Source of the DNA: Demequina sp. TMPB413
GTDB lineage: Bacteria; Actinomycetota; Actinomycetes; Actinomycetales; Demequinaceae
DNA: 64,000 nucleotides
Assembly (NCBI RefSeq): GCF_020447105.2
Contig: NZ_CP096184.1
Coordinates: 2,418,001-2,482,000, forward strand
Direction of reading: 5' to 3'
Shown in pieces: positions 25,802 to 34,536 of the stretch (the first letter of the stretch is position 1; each line of letters begins with the position of its first letter). The position numbers were made by a program, and so were the translations under genes. The notes below the pieces were generated by a model. It worked only from the letters and a program-made list of their open reading frames with translations. It made no database searches and was not told the origin of the DNA.

Positions 25802-28800
25802 ATGACGCGCGCGCTGACCGCCCTTGTCCTCACCCCGAGCCTCGGTGGCGACTTCTTTGGCGACATCCTCACTGGCCTCGCCCGCGCGGTCGTCGGCGCC
25901 GGCGGCCGCCTCGTTGTGGTCGAGACGCTTCAGGCGCACGCCCCGCGCGACGAGGCGGGCCTGCCTGGCATGTTTGGCACCCAGGTCGCGTGGTCGCAAG
26001 TGGACGGCGTGGTCTCCATTACCACCGCCGTCGGCGCGGACTACCTCGATCGCCTCGAGCGCGCTGGCAAGCCGGTAGTACTGCTGTCGAGTACCCAACT
26101 GGCTGACGTCGACGTGCCTGTCGCTCGACCGGACAACCACAGGGGAACCGTCGCCGCCGTTGAGCATCTCATCGAGCACGGCCACACACGCATCGGTTTT
26201 GTCGGCAACATCGCTCAACGCGACGTCAAGGACCGCCTCGAGGCTTACACCAGCACGCTCACGGCCCACGGGCTGGCCGCCGACCCTGCCTTGCTATTCC
26301 CCACCCCAGACAATGGTGAGACGGGAGGGGCATCGGTGGCAGAGCGCCTCCTGGCCTCCGCGAACCGTCCCACTGCCGTGATGGCCGGCACCGATCGCAA
26401 TGCGATCGGCCTCATGGGCGCCGTGGCCAAGGCAGGCCTTGAGGTTCCGCGGGACCTGGCGGTCATGTCTTTCGACAACATTGCGGCTGGCGCGTTCGGA
26501 ACGCCTGCGCTATCCAGCGTCGACCCGCGATTCGACGAGGTCGGCGCGCTCGCCGGTCGCTTGATCCTGGCGAAGATGCGCGGGGACGGGACATCACACA
26601 TGACCGTCACGCCAGACTCGACCACGCTCGAATTGCGCGAATCGTGCGGCTGCGCCGCGGATGCTCACCGCACCATCTCGCTACGCGACGATCCCCTTGA
26701 CCCTACGTCTCCCGAGGGCGCGCGCGCCGTGCTCCACCACGTGCTTGCGCGCGAACTCCGGACGGGAAGCGGGGCCGCTGATCGACGCAGCGCGGAGGCG
26801 ATCTCCGCCATCGTCGACGAGGCCATGGTGGTGCTTGAGGCGGGAGATGCCGCGACCGCGCGGCAGATCTCCACGCTCGCCTCCTCGCTGCGGAACCTCA
26901 CGTCGCGGCCCAGCACGCTCAGACGCTTCACTGACGCGATGTCGTCGGCGATGCACAACCCTCGCCTTGGCGATGGCGACGGACGCGACGCATCTGCGCC
27001 GACAAGGGCCAGCATCGCTGCTGCCCTCTGGAAGGCCCAGGCAGGCGCGTTCCTCCACCAAGCCGAACTGACCGAGGCCGCGATTGCGGAGCAGTACGTC
27101 ATCGATGCGGGGCTGCTCGCCACAGGCGGAGCAGACCCGCGCACGCTGCGGTGGCTGACCAACACCCACGTGAAGGCCGGCGCCCTCGCCCTGTGGGAAG
27201 GCGACCCTGCCGATCGTCGCCTCAGCATCGTCGGCGAGTACCACCGCGACGACGACGCGGCCGCTCTCGTCGGCACCTCGCTGATGAGCGACGAGTTCCC
27301 GCCACGGACGCTGATCGTGGAGGCCTCCGCAGCCGGCCGCGAGGTGTGCGTCGTGATGCCAGTGAGCACGCGGGACAGGGACTGGGGACTGCTCGCTCTC
27401 GTGGCGGAGATTGACCCCACCACGGCACGCGAGACGTATCAGCACTGGACTGCTCTGCTGTGCGCCGCGCTCGAGTCGCAACGCAGGCAAGAAGAGGTGC
27501 GCAGGAGTGCTCTGTTCGATGCTCTCACTGGATTGCCCAATCGTCGGTTGTTCGTCCAACGGCTCGAGCACGCACTGGCGCTGAGGGAGCGCTCCGGGAC
27601 TCCCTTCGCCGTGCTCTTTCTCGACGTCGACGGCTTCAAGCTGATCAACGACTCACTGGGACACCAGATGGGTGACCGCGTGCTCAAGAGCGTCGCGACC
27701 GACATCACCGGCGCCCTACGCGACGTGGACACCGCGGCCCGATTCGGAGGCGACGAGTTTGTGATTCTGCTGCCCGACACCGAGCCCCTTGATGCCGAGG
27801 TGGCGGCCAAGCGGGTGCAAGCGGCGTTGGCCACGGCACACGATTTCGATGGCCACAAGATCACCACGCGGGTGAGCATCGGCATCGCCTCAACGGCCGT
27901 CGACTACGCGTCTGCCGAGGACGTCTTGAGGGACGCCGATACTGCGATGTATCGCGCGAAGACCACCGAGCCAGGCACTGTCGCCTTCTTTGATGAGGCC
28001 ATGCATGACACCGCCGTGCGGCGGGCCTCGATGGCGCGCGCCGTGCTGTTGGGCCTTCAGGAGAACCAGTTTGAGGTGCACTATCAACCGATCGTGAACC
28101 TCACCACCGGTCGTACTGATCGTTTCGAAGCGCTCTTGCGTTGGCGCCATCCGGAGCGCGGCCTGCTCCACCCAGAGGAGTTCCTTGGCGCGATCGAGGA
28201 GACGGCCGACATCATCCAGGTGGGCCACTGGGTGCTGAACGAGGTGTGCCGCAAACTTGCCGCCTGGGGGCCAGGCGTCGACAACGTAAGCATCAACATC
28301 TCTGACAAAGAGTTCTGGAGTCAAGATCTGTTGGCCCATGTGATGTCGACCTTGCGCCGCCACAAGCTCGACCCGCATCTGATCACTCTGGAGATCACAG
28401 AGGGTGTGCTGATGCGCCGCCCGGAGATGGCCTTGCGGATCATGCACCGGCTCCATGAGGCGGGGCTCAGACTCCACATCGACGACTTCGGGACGGGTTA
28501 CTCATCGCTGGAGACCCTCCATCGCTTCCCCGTCGAGGCCTTCAAGATTGATCGGTCGTTTATCCAGAGCCTCACCGAGGGCGGCAACAGCGCGGCACTG
28601 ATCTCGTCACTGGTGCAACTGGGCCAGGCGCTTGGCCTCTCGGTGCTCGCGGAAGGAGTCGAGACCGAGGAGCAACTCGCCTTCCTGCAGAGCCTTGGCT
28701 GCGCGACTGGCCAGGGCTACTTGTTCATGCCTGCGGTCACCGCCGACCGGGTCGCCGAGTTGCTGGGACGCGACTTGCACGCTGAGAACTCGCGCATCAC

Positions 28801-28807
28801 TCCGTAG
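25802..28807 (+). CDS. LacI-like periplasmic-binding sensor fused to GGDEF and EAL domains
   Basis: 1001 aa. Residues 1-285 are a LacI/PBP1-type sugar-binding fold (LVLTPSLGGDFFGDILTGL, VEHLIEHGHTRIGFVGN, VMSFDNIAAG) without the usual N-terminal HTH and without a signal peptide, so a cytoplasmic sensor. Residues about 300-560 are an unassigned region that may contain a GAF-like part. GGDEF near 648 is intact (ARFGGDEFVILL) and EAL near 775 is intact (FEALLRWRHPERG), with DDFGTGYSSL downstream. It should make and/or degrade cyclic di-GMP in response to a ligand. Possible links to motility are inference. Confidence 0.9.
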   Translation: MTRALTALVLTPSLGGDFFGDILTGLARAVVGAGGRLVVVETLQAHAPRDEAGLPGMFGTQVAWSQVDGVVSITTAVGADYLDRLERAGKPVVLLSSTQLADVDVPVARPDNHRGTVAAVEHLIEHGHTRIGFVGNIAQRDVKDRLEAYTSTLTAHGLAADPALLFPTPDNGETGGASVAERLLASANRPTAVMAGTDRNAIGLMGAVAKAGLEVPRDLAVMSFDNIAAGAFGTPALSSVDPRFDEVGALAGRLILAKMRGDGTSHMTVTPDSTTLELRESCGCAADAHRTISLRDDPLDPTSPEGARAVLHHVLARELRTGSGAADRRSAEAISAIVDEAMVVLEAGDAATARQISTLASSLRNLTSRPSTLRRFTDAMSSAMHNPRLGDGDGRDASAPTRASIAAALWKAQAGAFLHQAELTEAAIAEQYVIDAGLLATGGADPRTLRWLTNTHVKAGALALWEGDPADRRLSIVGEYHRDDDAAALVGTSLMSDEFPPRTLIVEASAAGREVCVVMPVSTRDRDWGLLALVAEIDPTTARETYQHWTALLCAALESQRRQEEVRRSALFDALTGLPNRRLFVQRLEHALALRERSGTPFAVLFLDVDGFKLINDSLGHQMGDRVLKSVATDITGALRDVDTAARFGGDEFVILLPDTEPLDAEVAAKRVQAALATAHDFDGHKITTRVSIGIASTAVDYASAEDVLRDADTAMYRAKTTEPGTVAFFDEAMHDTAVRRASMARAVLLGLQENQFEVHYQPIVNLTTGRTDRFEALLRWRHPERGLLHPEEFLGAIEETADIIQVGHWVLNEVCRKLAAWGPGVDNVSINISDKEFWSQDLLAHVMSTLRRHKLDPHLITLEITEGVLMRRPEMALRIMHRLHEAGLRLHIDDFGTGYSSLETLHRFPVEAFKIDRSFIQSLTEGGNSAALISSLVQLGQALGLSVLAEGVETEEQLAFLQSLGCATGQGYLFMPAVTADRVAELLGRDLHAENSRITP

Positions 28808-28834
28808 GCCACGACGGGCGGTTGTCAGACGAAA

Positions 28835-28867
28835 GCGCGCCACCCCGATCGGGTCGGGATGGCGCGC
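28835..28867. terminator. Bidirectional hairpin terminator
   Basis: Stem of 14 bp with one C/T mismatch (GCGCGCCACCCCGA with TCGGGATGGCGCGC) and a 5-nt loop. It lies between convergent ends at 28807 and 28880. Confidence 0.8.
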
Positions 28868-28879
28868 GGCGGGTCCTGG

Positions 28880-29146
28880 TCAGACGACCGGGGGGGCCGT
28901 GGTGTCTTCGGTCACGACGCGAGACGATTGCGAGTCCTGCGCGACCGGTTGACCGCTCCGGGTCTCAGTGACCGTGCGGCGGCGCCGTGGGGCGAACACC
29001 AGCAGGGTAAGCGCGAGGCCCACCACACCGGCGATCATCAGGATGATGCCGACCACCTGAATGTCCAGGCCTGCGACCGTCGCATCGACGGCGAAGGCAA
29101 GAATGGCGCCTACAGCTAAGAGAAAGATGCTAGATCCGATACCCAT
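28880..29146 (-). CDS. DUF6458-type small membrane protein
   Basis: 88 aa. Two membrane segments (about 4-24 and 30-52) beginning MGIGSSIFLLAVGAILAFAV and VVGIILMIAGVVGLALTLL, then RRRR and a polar tail of about 35 residues. This pattern matches the actinobacterial DUF6458 family; function unknown. Confidence 0.75.
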   Translation of the reverse strand: MGIGSSIFLLAVGAILAFAVDATVAGLDIQVVGIILMIAGVVGLALTLLVFAPRRRRTVTETRSGQPVAQDSQSSRVVTEDTTAPPVV

Positions 29147-29241
29147 GATGTTCCTTTCGTGGGGGAAGCGTTCTCCCGCGGTTACTCATTGAGTGATGGG
29201 GAACCGCTCGGACCGTGGGGACCGAGAACGGTGTCGCAGGC

Positions 29242-29397
29242 CTACCAGTAGTGGCGTCGCCCTCCGACTGCGCGGCCAGTCCCGCCAAGGATCGCCAAGA
29301 TCAGGCCGACAACGATGAGGATGACGCCGAGGGTCTGCAGCAAGGGGATGGGGGCGATGAGTCCGATGATGAGTAGGACGAGTCCGAGGAGAATCAT
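29242..29397 (-). CDS. DUF6131-type 51-aa membrane protein
   Basis: 51 aa. Two hydrophobic segments (MILLGLVLLIIGLIAPIP and LGVILIVVGLILAILG) followed by GRAVGGRRHYW. The GRxVGGRRH(Y/W) end is typical of the actinobacterial DUF6131 family. An ATG at 29397 is chosen because longer versions add non-conserved Arg-rich sequence. Divergent from the TetR gene and probably under the same operators. Confidence 0.7.
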   Translation of the reverse strand: MILLGLVLLIIGLIAPIPLLQTLGVILIVVGLILAILGGTGRAVGGRRHYW

Positions 29398-29463
29398 GCT
29401 GACTCCATTCTGTAATGGGGTGGTAGCGCTGCGGCGAGTAGGGGTTGCCCGACACAGTAGGAC

Positions 29464-29539
29464 TACGCTGTAGATTCCATTAGAACCCCGGCGTCGGCCG
29501 TTGTCAACACGTAGCGCTACGGCGTGGGTATACGCTGTA
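29464..29539. promoter_or_regulatory. Candidate TetR operators
   Basis: The spacer between 29397 and 29586 contains TACGCTGTA twice (29464-29472 and 29531-29539) and a 12-bp palindrome CGTAGCGCTACG (29510-29521). All three fit a TAC-NNN-GTA-like dyad usual for TetR sites. Autoregulation by the adjacent TetR gene is likely. Confidence 0.55.
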
Positions 29540-29585
29540 TTGGAGAACGACCTAGCGCGCATCGAAGAAGCCGGAGGACGACCAC

Positions 29586-30293
29586 ATGGCACGCCGCACC
29601 GCTCCCGCCGCGACTAGGGCGGCGAGCAAGGGCCGCCAAGAGGTCTTGCGTGCCGCCTTGGAGATCATCGATCAAGACGGCATCGAGGGGCTGTCGATGC
29701 GAAGGCTTGGCCGCGCGATCGGTCGGGACCCCATGTCGCTCTATCGACATGCGACCACCAAGGCAGAACTACTCGACGGGGTCGCGGAGCTAGTACTCGC
29801 TGATCTGTCCGTCGTGACCACCGATGACGACTGGCCGGCACAGTTGCGAGCCTTTGCGCGAGAGTTCCGGGAGGTCGCCTTGTCGCACCCGAATGCGATC
29901 CCACTGCTCGTGACGCGGCCCCTCGCCACGCCGATCGCCCTACGACCGGTGGGCACGTTGCGTCCGCTCGAAGCCATCCTCGAGTTGCTCACCCATGCGG
30001 GGTTCTCGCCCGTTGACGCGCTCCACGTGTACCGGTCGTTCTACGGCTTCGTCCAAGGGCACATCCTGAACGAGTTGCAAGAGCTGGTCGAGAATCCAGA
30101 GGAGACGGACGACCTGCTGCGCCTTGGCCTACACCGCCTGCCGTTGCGTGACTTCCCGCGGCTACGCAGTCTCGCACCCGCGCTGATGGCGTACGACGGT
30201 GCTGCGGAGATGGAACGTGGCCTCGACATGTTGCTCACGGGTCTCAAGGCGCAATTGCATCCGGACGTGCCGCCGATAGAGCTGGAGTTGTGA
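29586..30293 (+). CDS. TetR-family regulator with TetR-class C-terminal domain
   Basis: 235 aa. HTH at about 20-62 (VLRAALEIIDQDGIEGLSMR, GRAIGRDPMSLYRHATTKAE). The C-terminal part (about 75-225) resembles the tetracycline-repressor ligand domain (TetR_C), for example GFSPVDALHVYRSFYGFVQG. Ligand unknown; no efflux gene is adjacent. Three dyads upstream suggest self-control. Confidence 0.88.
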   Translation: MARRTAPAATRAASKGRQEVLRAALEIIDQDGIEGLSMRRLGRAIGRDPMSLYRHATTKAELLDGVAELVLADLSVVTTDDDWPAQLRAFAREFREVALSHPNAIPLLVTRPLATPIALRPVGTLRPLEAILELLTHAGFSPVDALHVYRSFYGFVQGHILNELQELVENPEETDDLLRLGLHRLPLRDFPRLRSLAPALMAYDGAAEMERGLDMLLTGLKAQLHPDVPPIELEL

Positions 30294-30339
30294 ATGACCG
30301 CTGAGGCGGCTGACGGGGCGCTGCCTTTGCGGCAGGGAG

Positions 30340-30412
30340 TGGAGCCTAGGGGAATCGAACCCCTGACCTCCTGCTTGCAAAGCAGGCGCTCTACCAATTG
30401 AGCTAAGGCCCC
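30340..30412 (-). tRNA. tRNA-Ala (anticodon TGC)
   Basis: 73 nt. Folds as a full cloverleaf: 7-bp acceptor stem GGGGCCT/AGGCTCC, D arm with AGCTCAATTGGTAGAGC, anticodon arm with TTTGCAA and T arm with GGTTCGATTCC. Discriminator A; CCA is not encoded. Part of the conserved Ile-Ala tRNA pair downstream of DUF3566. Confidence 0.97.
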
Positions 30413-30480
30413 GGACGGCTGTTGGCCGGGCAATCTGTCACCGCCGCGCCGCCGGCATCGTTGCCAACGCCACGGGGTGG

Positions 30481-30554
30481 TGGGCCCAGGAGGACTTGAA
30501 CCTCCGACCTCTTCGTTATCAGCGAAGCGCTCTAACCGCCTGAGCTATGGGCCC
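30481..30554 (-). tRNA. tRNA-Ile (anticodon GAT)
   Basis: 74 nt. Acceptor stem GGGCCCA/TGGGCCC, anticodon loop CTGATAA, T arm GGTTCAAGTCC, discriminator A, no encoded CCA. Sits 68 nt before tRNA-Ala in the transcription direction and just after the DUF3566 gene, as in other actinobacteria. Confidence 0.97.
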
Positions 30555-30625
30555 GTAACGGCCGAGGCCGCGACGAACAAAGATACCCCACCCACGGGCG
30601 GGGATCAAAACGCGCGGACTGGGTC

Positions 30626-31483
30626 CTAGTCGTCGGTGAGCGTGAGGTACACGCCGCCGACCATGCGCGACACCATGTTGTACAGGAATGCGGCGATCAC
30701 TGACAGGCCCGAAATCAGCACGACGTTGGTGACGGCCACCAGGAGCGTCGCCGAAATGACCTTCTGGTAGGCAACAAACTGGAGGATGTCGACCTCTTGG
30801 TCCTGCGTGAAGAGCTTGAGCACCCACTCTTGCATGAGGTCGAACGTTCCCATGGCGTTGAGCGTCTGCCACAACACGTGAACGGCGACCACGAGCATGA
30901 TGCCAGCGGCGATCGACAACAAGAAGCCGATCTTGAGCGCCGACCACGGGTCAACGCGCGACAACAGCACGCGCACCTTGCGGGGCGCGCCTGGCGCGAC
31001 GGGTCCCGACTTGGCATCATCGCTCGACGTGACCTTGTCCTTAGCGGACTTGGTCAGGCGGCCGAGGCCGGCCGTCGCGGACCTCACCTTGTCTTGAGCC
31101 GCGCCGACGACGCCGTGGCTGTCCTCTTCCGTTGACTGCGGGGCGCCGGTGTGGGGAGTACCAGTCTGAGGCGTACCCGTCTGGGGGGTGCCGGTCTGAG
31201 GCGCGTACGAAGGTCGCGCTGGTGCACCTTCCTGGCGCGGCGCCGCCGGTGCCGTTCCTGGTGGGGCGTAGGACGAAGCCGGACGAGACGGTGCCGTGGT
31301 GGAGTGCTGCGACGTGGACGGCTGTCCCGTCGGCTGCGTCCCGGTGACGGGCCGGAAGGCGGTGCGTTGAGGCACCGATCCGCTCGCGGGCATCACGCCT
31401 GCTCGTCGCACAGGGGTCTGAGCCGAAACGGGCGGCGCCGAAGGCTGGCCGCCGTTGTTCGGGTTGCGGTCATCCGCGTTCAT
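30626..31483 (-). CDS. DUF3566 membrane protein
   Basis: 285 aa. The N-terminal 170 residues are polar, Pro/Thr/Gln-rich and include tandem QTGTP pentapeptides (about 31140-31205). The C-terminal 120 residues form the DUF3566 domain with two membrane segments (ALKIGFLLSIAAGIMLVVAV and LVAVTNVVLISGLSVIAAFL). ATG 31483 follows AGGAGGAG. Normally this gene is directly downstream of gyrA and followed by tRNA-Ile and tRNA-Ala; here the tRNAs follow but gyrA is 12.7 kb away. Confidence 0.9.
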   Translation of the reverse strand: MNADDRNPNNGGQPSAPPVSAQTPVRRAGVMPASGSVPQRTAFRPVTGTQPTGQPSTSQHSTTAPSRPASSYAPPGTAPAAPRQEGAPARPSYAPQTGTPQTGTPQTGTPHTGAPQSTEEDSHGVVGAAQDKVRSATAGLGRLTKSAKDKVTSSDDAKSGPVAPGAPRKVRVLLSRVDPWSALKIGFLLSIAAGIMLVVAVHVLWQTLNAMGTFDLMQEWVLKLFTQDQEVDILQFVAYQKVISATLLVAVTNVVLISGLSVIAAFLYNMVSRMVGGVYLTLTDD

Positions 31484-31721
31484 GCAATCTCCTCCTGGCC
31501 CTACGGGCCCACGTCTGACCAAGAGTAACCGAGCAATGCCTCCGGGTCACGCCTAGCCAACGCGCCTGGGGTGTTCTGCGCTCCCGGCGACCATGTCGGG
31601 TCCCGGGTGGAGCCGGCCTTTCACGGGGTGAGGAGGGTCCCGGGCAGTGGCAAACGTCCCGCGCGCAGGGCCGCGTCGCTCCTTACTGTGAAGGGGAACC
31701 GATACCCCTGGAGGCATTGCC

Positions 31722-34171
31722 ATGAAGCTCGTAGTCGTCGGAGGCGTGGCAGCAGGAGCTTCCACTGCCGCACGCGCCAGAAGGCTCGATGAGTTTGCCG
31801 AAATCGTTGTGTTTGAGCGCGGTCACCACGTGTCCTTCGCGAACTGCGGTCTGCCTTACCACGTGGGTGGCGTCATCGCCGATCGTGACCGCCTGTTGCT
31901 CCAAACCCCTGAGAGCCTTCGCGAGTCGCTCAACATCGACGTGCGCATCGCGTCAGAGGTGGTCGCGATCGACCGCGAGGCCAAAACGGTCACCGTGCGC
32001 GAGGTGGACGGGGACCGCGAGTACACCGAGTCCTACGACAAACTCGCCCTGTGCATGGGCGCCGAGGCTCTGCGCCCCCCTCTGCCGGGAATCGACCACC
32101 CTGCCGTCGCCGTCTTGAGGCGCAAAAGGACGGCAAGCGCGGCGTCGTCAGGGCCGTGGTTGTTGGCGCCGGGTACATCGGCCTGGAGATGGCCGAGAAC
32201 CTTCACCACCGGGGCGTGAAGGTCGACGTGGTCGAGCTATCCGACCAGATCCTTCCCCCCGTCGATCACGAGATCGCCGCCCCCGTCGAGCAGCACCTCA
32301 CCGCGCGCGGCATCGGCCTCCACTTGTCGACGGCCGCCGCGGCCTTCCAGCCCCTGTCGGACTCCGACGGCGCCGAGCGAGTGACCGTCGAACTCAACTC
32401 TGGCGTCAACATTCTTGCCGACCTGGTGATCCTGGCCGCGGGCGTGCGGCCGTCGGTGGGTCTCGCGAAGGACGCCGGGCTTGAGTTGGGCGAACGCGGC
32501 GGCATCAAGGTCGACACCCACATGTGCACCTCGGACCCCGACATCTACGCGGCCGGCGACGCCGTCGAAACGCCGCACCCCGTGCTCCCCGGCGCCTACC
32601 TCGCTCCTCTTGCAGGGCCTGCCAACCGCGAGGCGCGCGTGGCCGCAGAGAACATCTGTGGGCGCTCCACCGAGTACAAGTCGACTCAAGGCACCAGCAT
32701 CGTCAAGGTGTTCGACATGGTCGCGGGAGGAACCGGAGCGACCGCCCGGCAACTCGACGCTACTGGCATGGCGTATCGCGTGGTGCACGTGCACCCCAGT
32801 GGCCACGCCGGGTACTACCCCGGCACCGCCATGATGCACATCAAGGTGCTGTTCTCCCCGGACGACGGCAGGGTGCTTGGCGCTCAGGCGTGCGGCTTTG
32901 ACGGCGTGGACAAGCGACTCGATCTGTTCGCGATGGCGATCCGCGCTGGTCTGACGGTGTACGACCTCGAGGAGCAGGAGCTCGCCTACGCGCCCCCCTT
33001 CGGTTCGGCCAAAGACCCCGTCAACATGGCCGGTTTTGTCGCCTCGAACGTGCTGCGGGGCGACCTGACGCTCTGGTACTCGCAAGACTTCCCTGCCGCT
33101 GTTGATGGCGCCAGGCTCGTAGACGTGCGCACCACCGATGAGTACGACATCTGGCACCTGCCCGGTGCCGAGTGCGTCCCCCTCGCGACGTTCCGTGATG
33201 CGATCAAGGATTGGGACCGCTCCGTGCCGGTGCGGCTGTACTGCGCAGTTGGCTTCCGGTCCTACCTGGCGCACAGGATTCTGGTGCAGAACGGCTTCGC
33301 CGACGTCGCGACGCTCTCGGGCGGATCGACCACCTTCAAGCACGTCCACGACACGGAGAAGGACGAGTACGAGGCCCAGCCGCCGATGGAGAACTACGCG
33401 GAGAAGATCTCGGTGGCTTCGGCCGTTGCGGCGGCCACCGGGCAGTTGACCGACCTCGACTGCACAGGACTCGCATGCCCTGGCCCGATCATGCGACTTG
33501 CCGGCGCGATGAAGGCCGCCAGCGTCGGCGACGACATCAGGGTGACCGTGTCCGACCCCGGCTTCGCTCTCGATGCCCCCGCGTGGGCTTCGAAGAACGG
33601 CCACTCGCTGGTGGCGATGGAACCCAAGGGCCCCGGCTACGTGGCGACGTTCCGCAAGGGCGGCGTGCACCCCATGTCGATGGGTGGCGGCAAGCCCGCG
33701 AGCAACAAGCTGTCGATGGTGGTGTTCTCCGGAGACCTCGACAAGCAGATCGCGGCGTTCATCATCGCGAACGGTGCCCTCGCGATGGGCCAAGAGGTGT
33801 CGATGTTCTTCACCTTCTGGGGACTGAACGGCCTGCGGAAGTCCGACCCGCCCAAGCGTCAGAAGAAGATGATGGAGAAGATGTTCGGCGCCATGATGCC
33901 GCGCGGGGCCAACAAGCTCACCCTGTCGCAGATGCACATGATGGGCGCTGGCACCGCGATGATCAGAAACGTCATGAAGCAGCACGACGTGCAGACGCTT
34001 CCTGAACTGATCGCCGCCGCTCAAGAGGGCGGGGCGCGATTGCTGGGCTGCACCATGACGATGGATCTGCTGGGCATGGCGCAGTCCGACTTGCTCGACG
34101 GTGTCGAGTTGGCCGGTGTGGCGACCTTCCTTGGCGACGCCCAAGAGTCAGGGACGTCTTTGTTCATCTAG
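31722..34171 (+). pseudogene. CoA-disulfide reductase-rhodanese-TusA-DsrE fusion, frameshifted
   Basis: The first part (31722 to about 32120) encodes an FAD-binding start MKLVVVGGVAAGASTAARAR and the redox Cys42 (SFANCGLPYH). The rest continues in another frame from about 32120 to 34171 with NAD-binding AVVVGAGYIGLEMAENLHHR, the dimerisation domain, a rhodanese domain (RLYCAVGFRSYLAHR), a TusA-like domain (GLACPGPIMRL) and a DsrE/DsrF-like domain to the end. Between LRR (residue 133) and the NAD motif the family normally has about 18 residues that are largely missing here, so a deletion of 3n+1 nt within about 32112-32130 is likelier than a single-base error. Intact relatives reduce CoA or sulfane disulfides. 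Convergent with the SulP gene. Confidence 0.8.
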
Positions 34172-34212
34172 CGTCAGCGCGGCCTCGGGGAGGGGCCGCC
34201 TTCTCGGGGGGT

Positions 34213-34247
34213 CGGAGCCCCGCGATGGAGGGGGTCGCGGGGCTCCG
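34213..34247 (+). terminator. Hairpin terminator after the sulfur-handling gene
   Basis: Perfect 13-bp stem (CGGAGCCCCGCGA, 34213-34225, with 34235-34247) and 9-nt loop, 41 nt after the stop at 34171. Confidence 0.75.
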
Positions 34248-34292
34248 TCACGTCCTGCGCCCGCCTCGCGTCCGCCCCACCACCCCCCGGTA

Positions 34293-34415
34293 GTGGCTTG
34301 ATTTGTACCGCGACACGCCGTGTTGGCGGCCGTGGTGGCTTGATCTGTACCAGCGCCGGTACAAAATTAGCCACACGGCGCTGATTCGGCCGCGCAGCGG
34401 TACGAATCAAGCCAC
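34293..34415. repeat. Nested inverted-repeat cluster of a 17-bp motif (four copies)
   Basis: Copies GTGGCTTGATTTGTACC (34293-34309) and GTGGCTTGATCTGTACC (34335-34351) face GGTACAAAATTAGCCAC (34358-34374) and GGTACGAATCAAGCCAC (34399-34415). Outer pairs with outer and inner with inner, so the whole forms an imperfect palindrome of about 60-nt arms with a 6-nt centre. The 34172-34536 gap otherwise holds a terminator and a tandem repeat, and no gene that I can support. Confidence 0.85.
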
Positions 34416-34443
34416 TTCGCGGGGCCGGCTGCAGCCTTGGCCT

Positions 34444-34511
34444 GGCGCGAACGCGGAGCCCACCGCCGCGTCGACCCGGCGCGAACGCGGAGTCCACCGC
34501 CGCGTCGACCC
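34444..34511. repeat. Tandem repeat, 2 x 34 bp
   Basis: Units 34444-34477 and 34478-34511 begin GGCGCGAACGCGGAG and differ at one base. They lie just after the stop of the SulP gene (minus strand) and beside the inverted-repeat cluster. Confidence 0.85.
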
Positions 34512-34536
34512 GGCCCCGGCGTCGGCCGTGCAAGGG

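Noticed and set aside
32237-34144. 635-codon open frame on the minus strand opposite the sulfur-handling fusion
   Set aside because: The plus-strand frame has four recognisable domains; this one has none.
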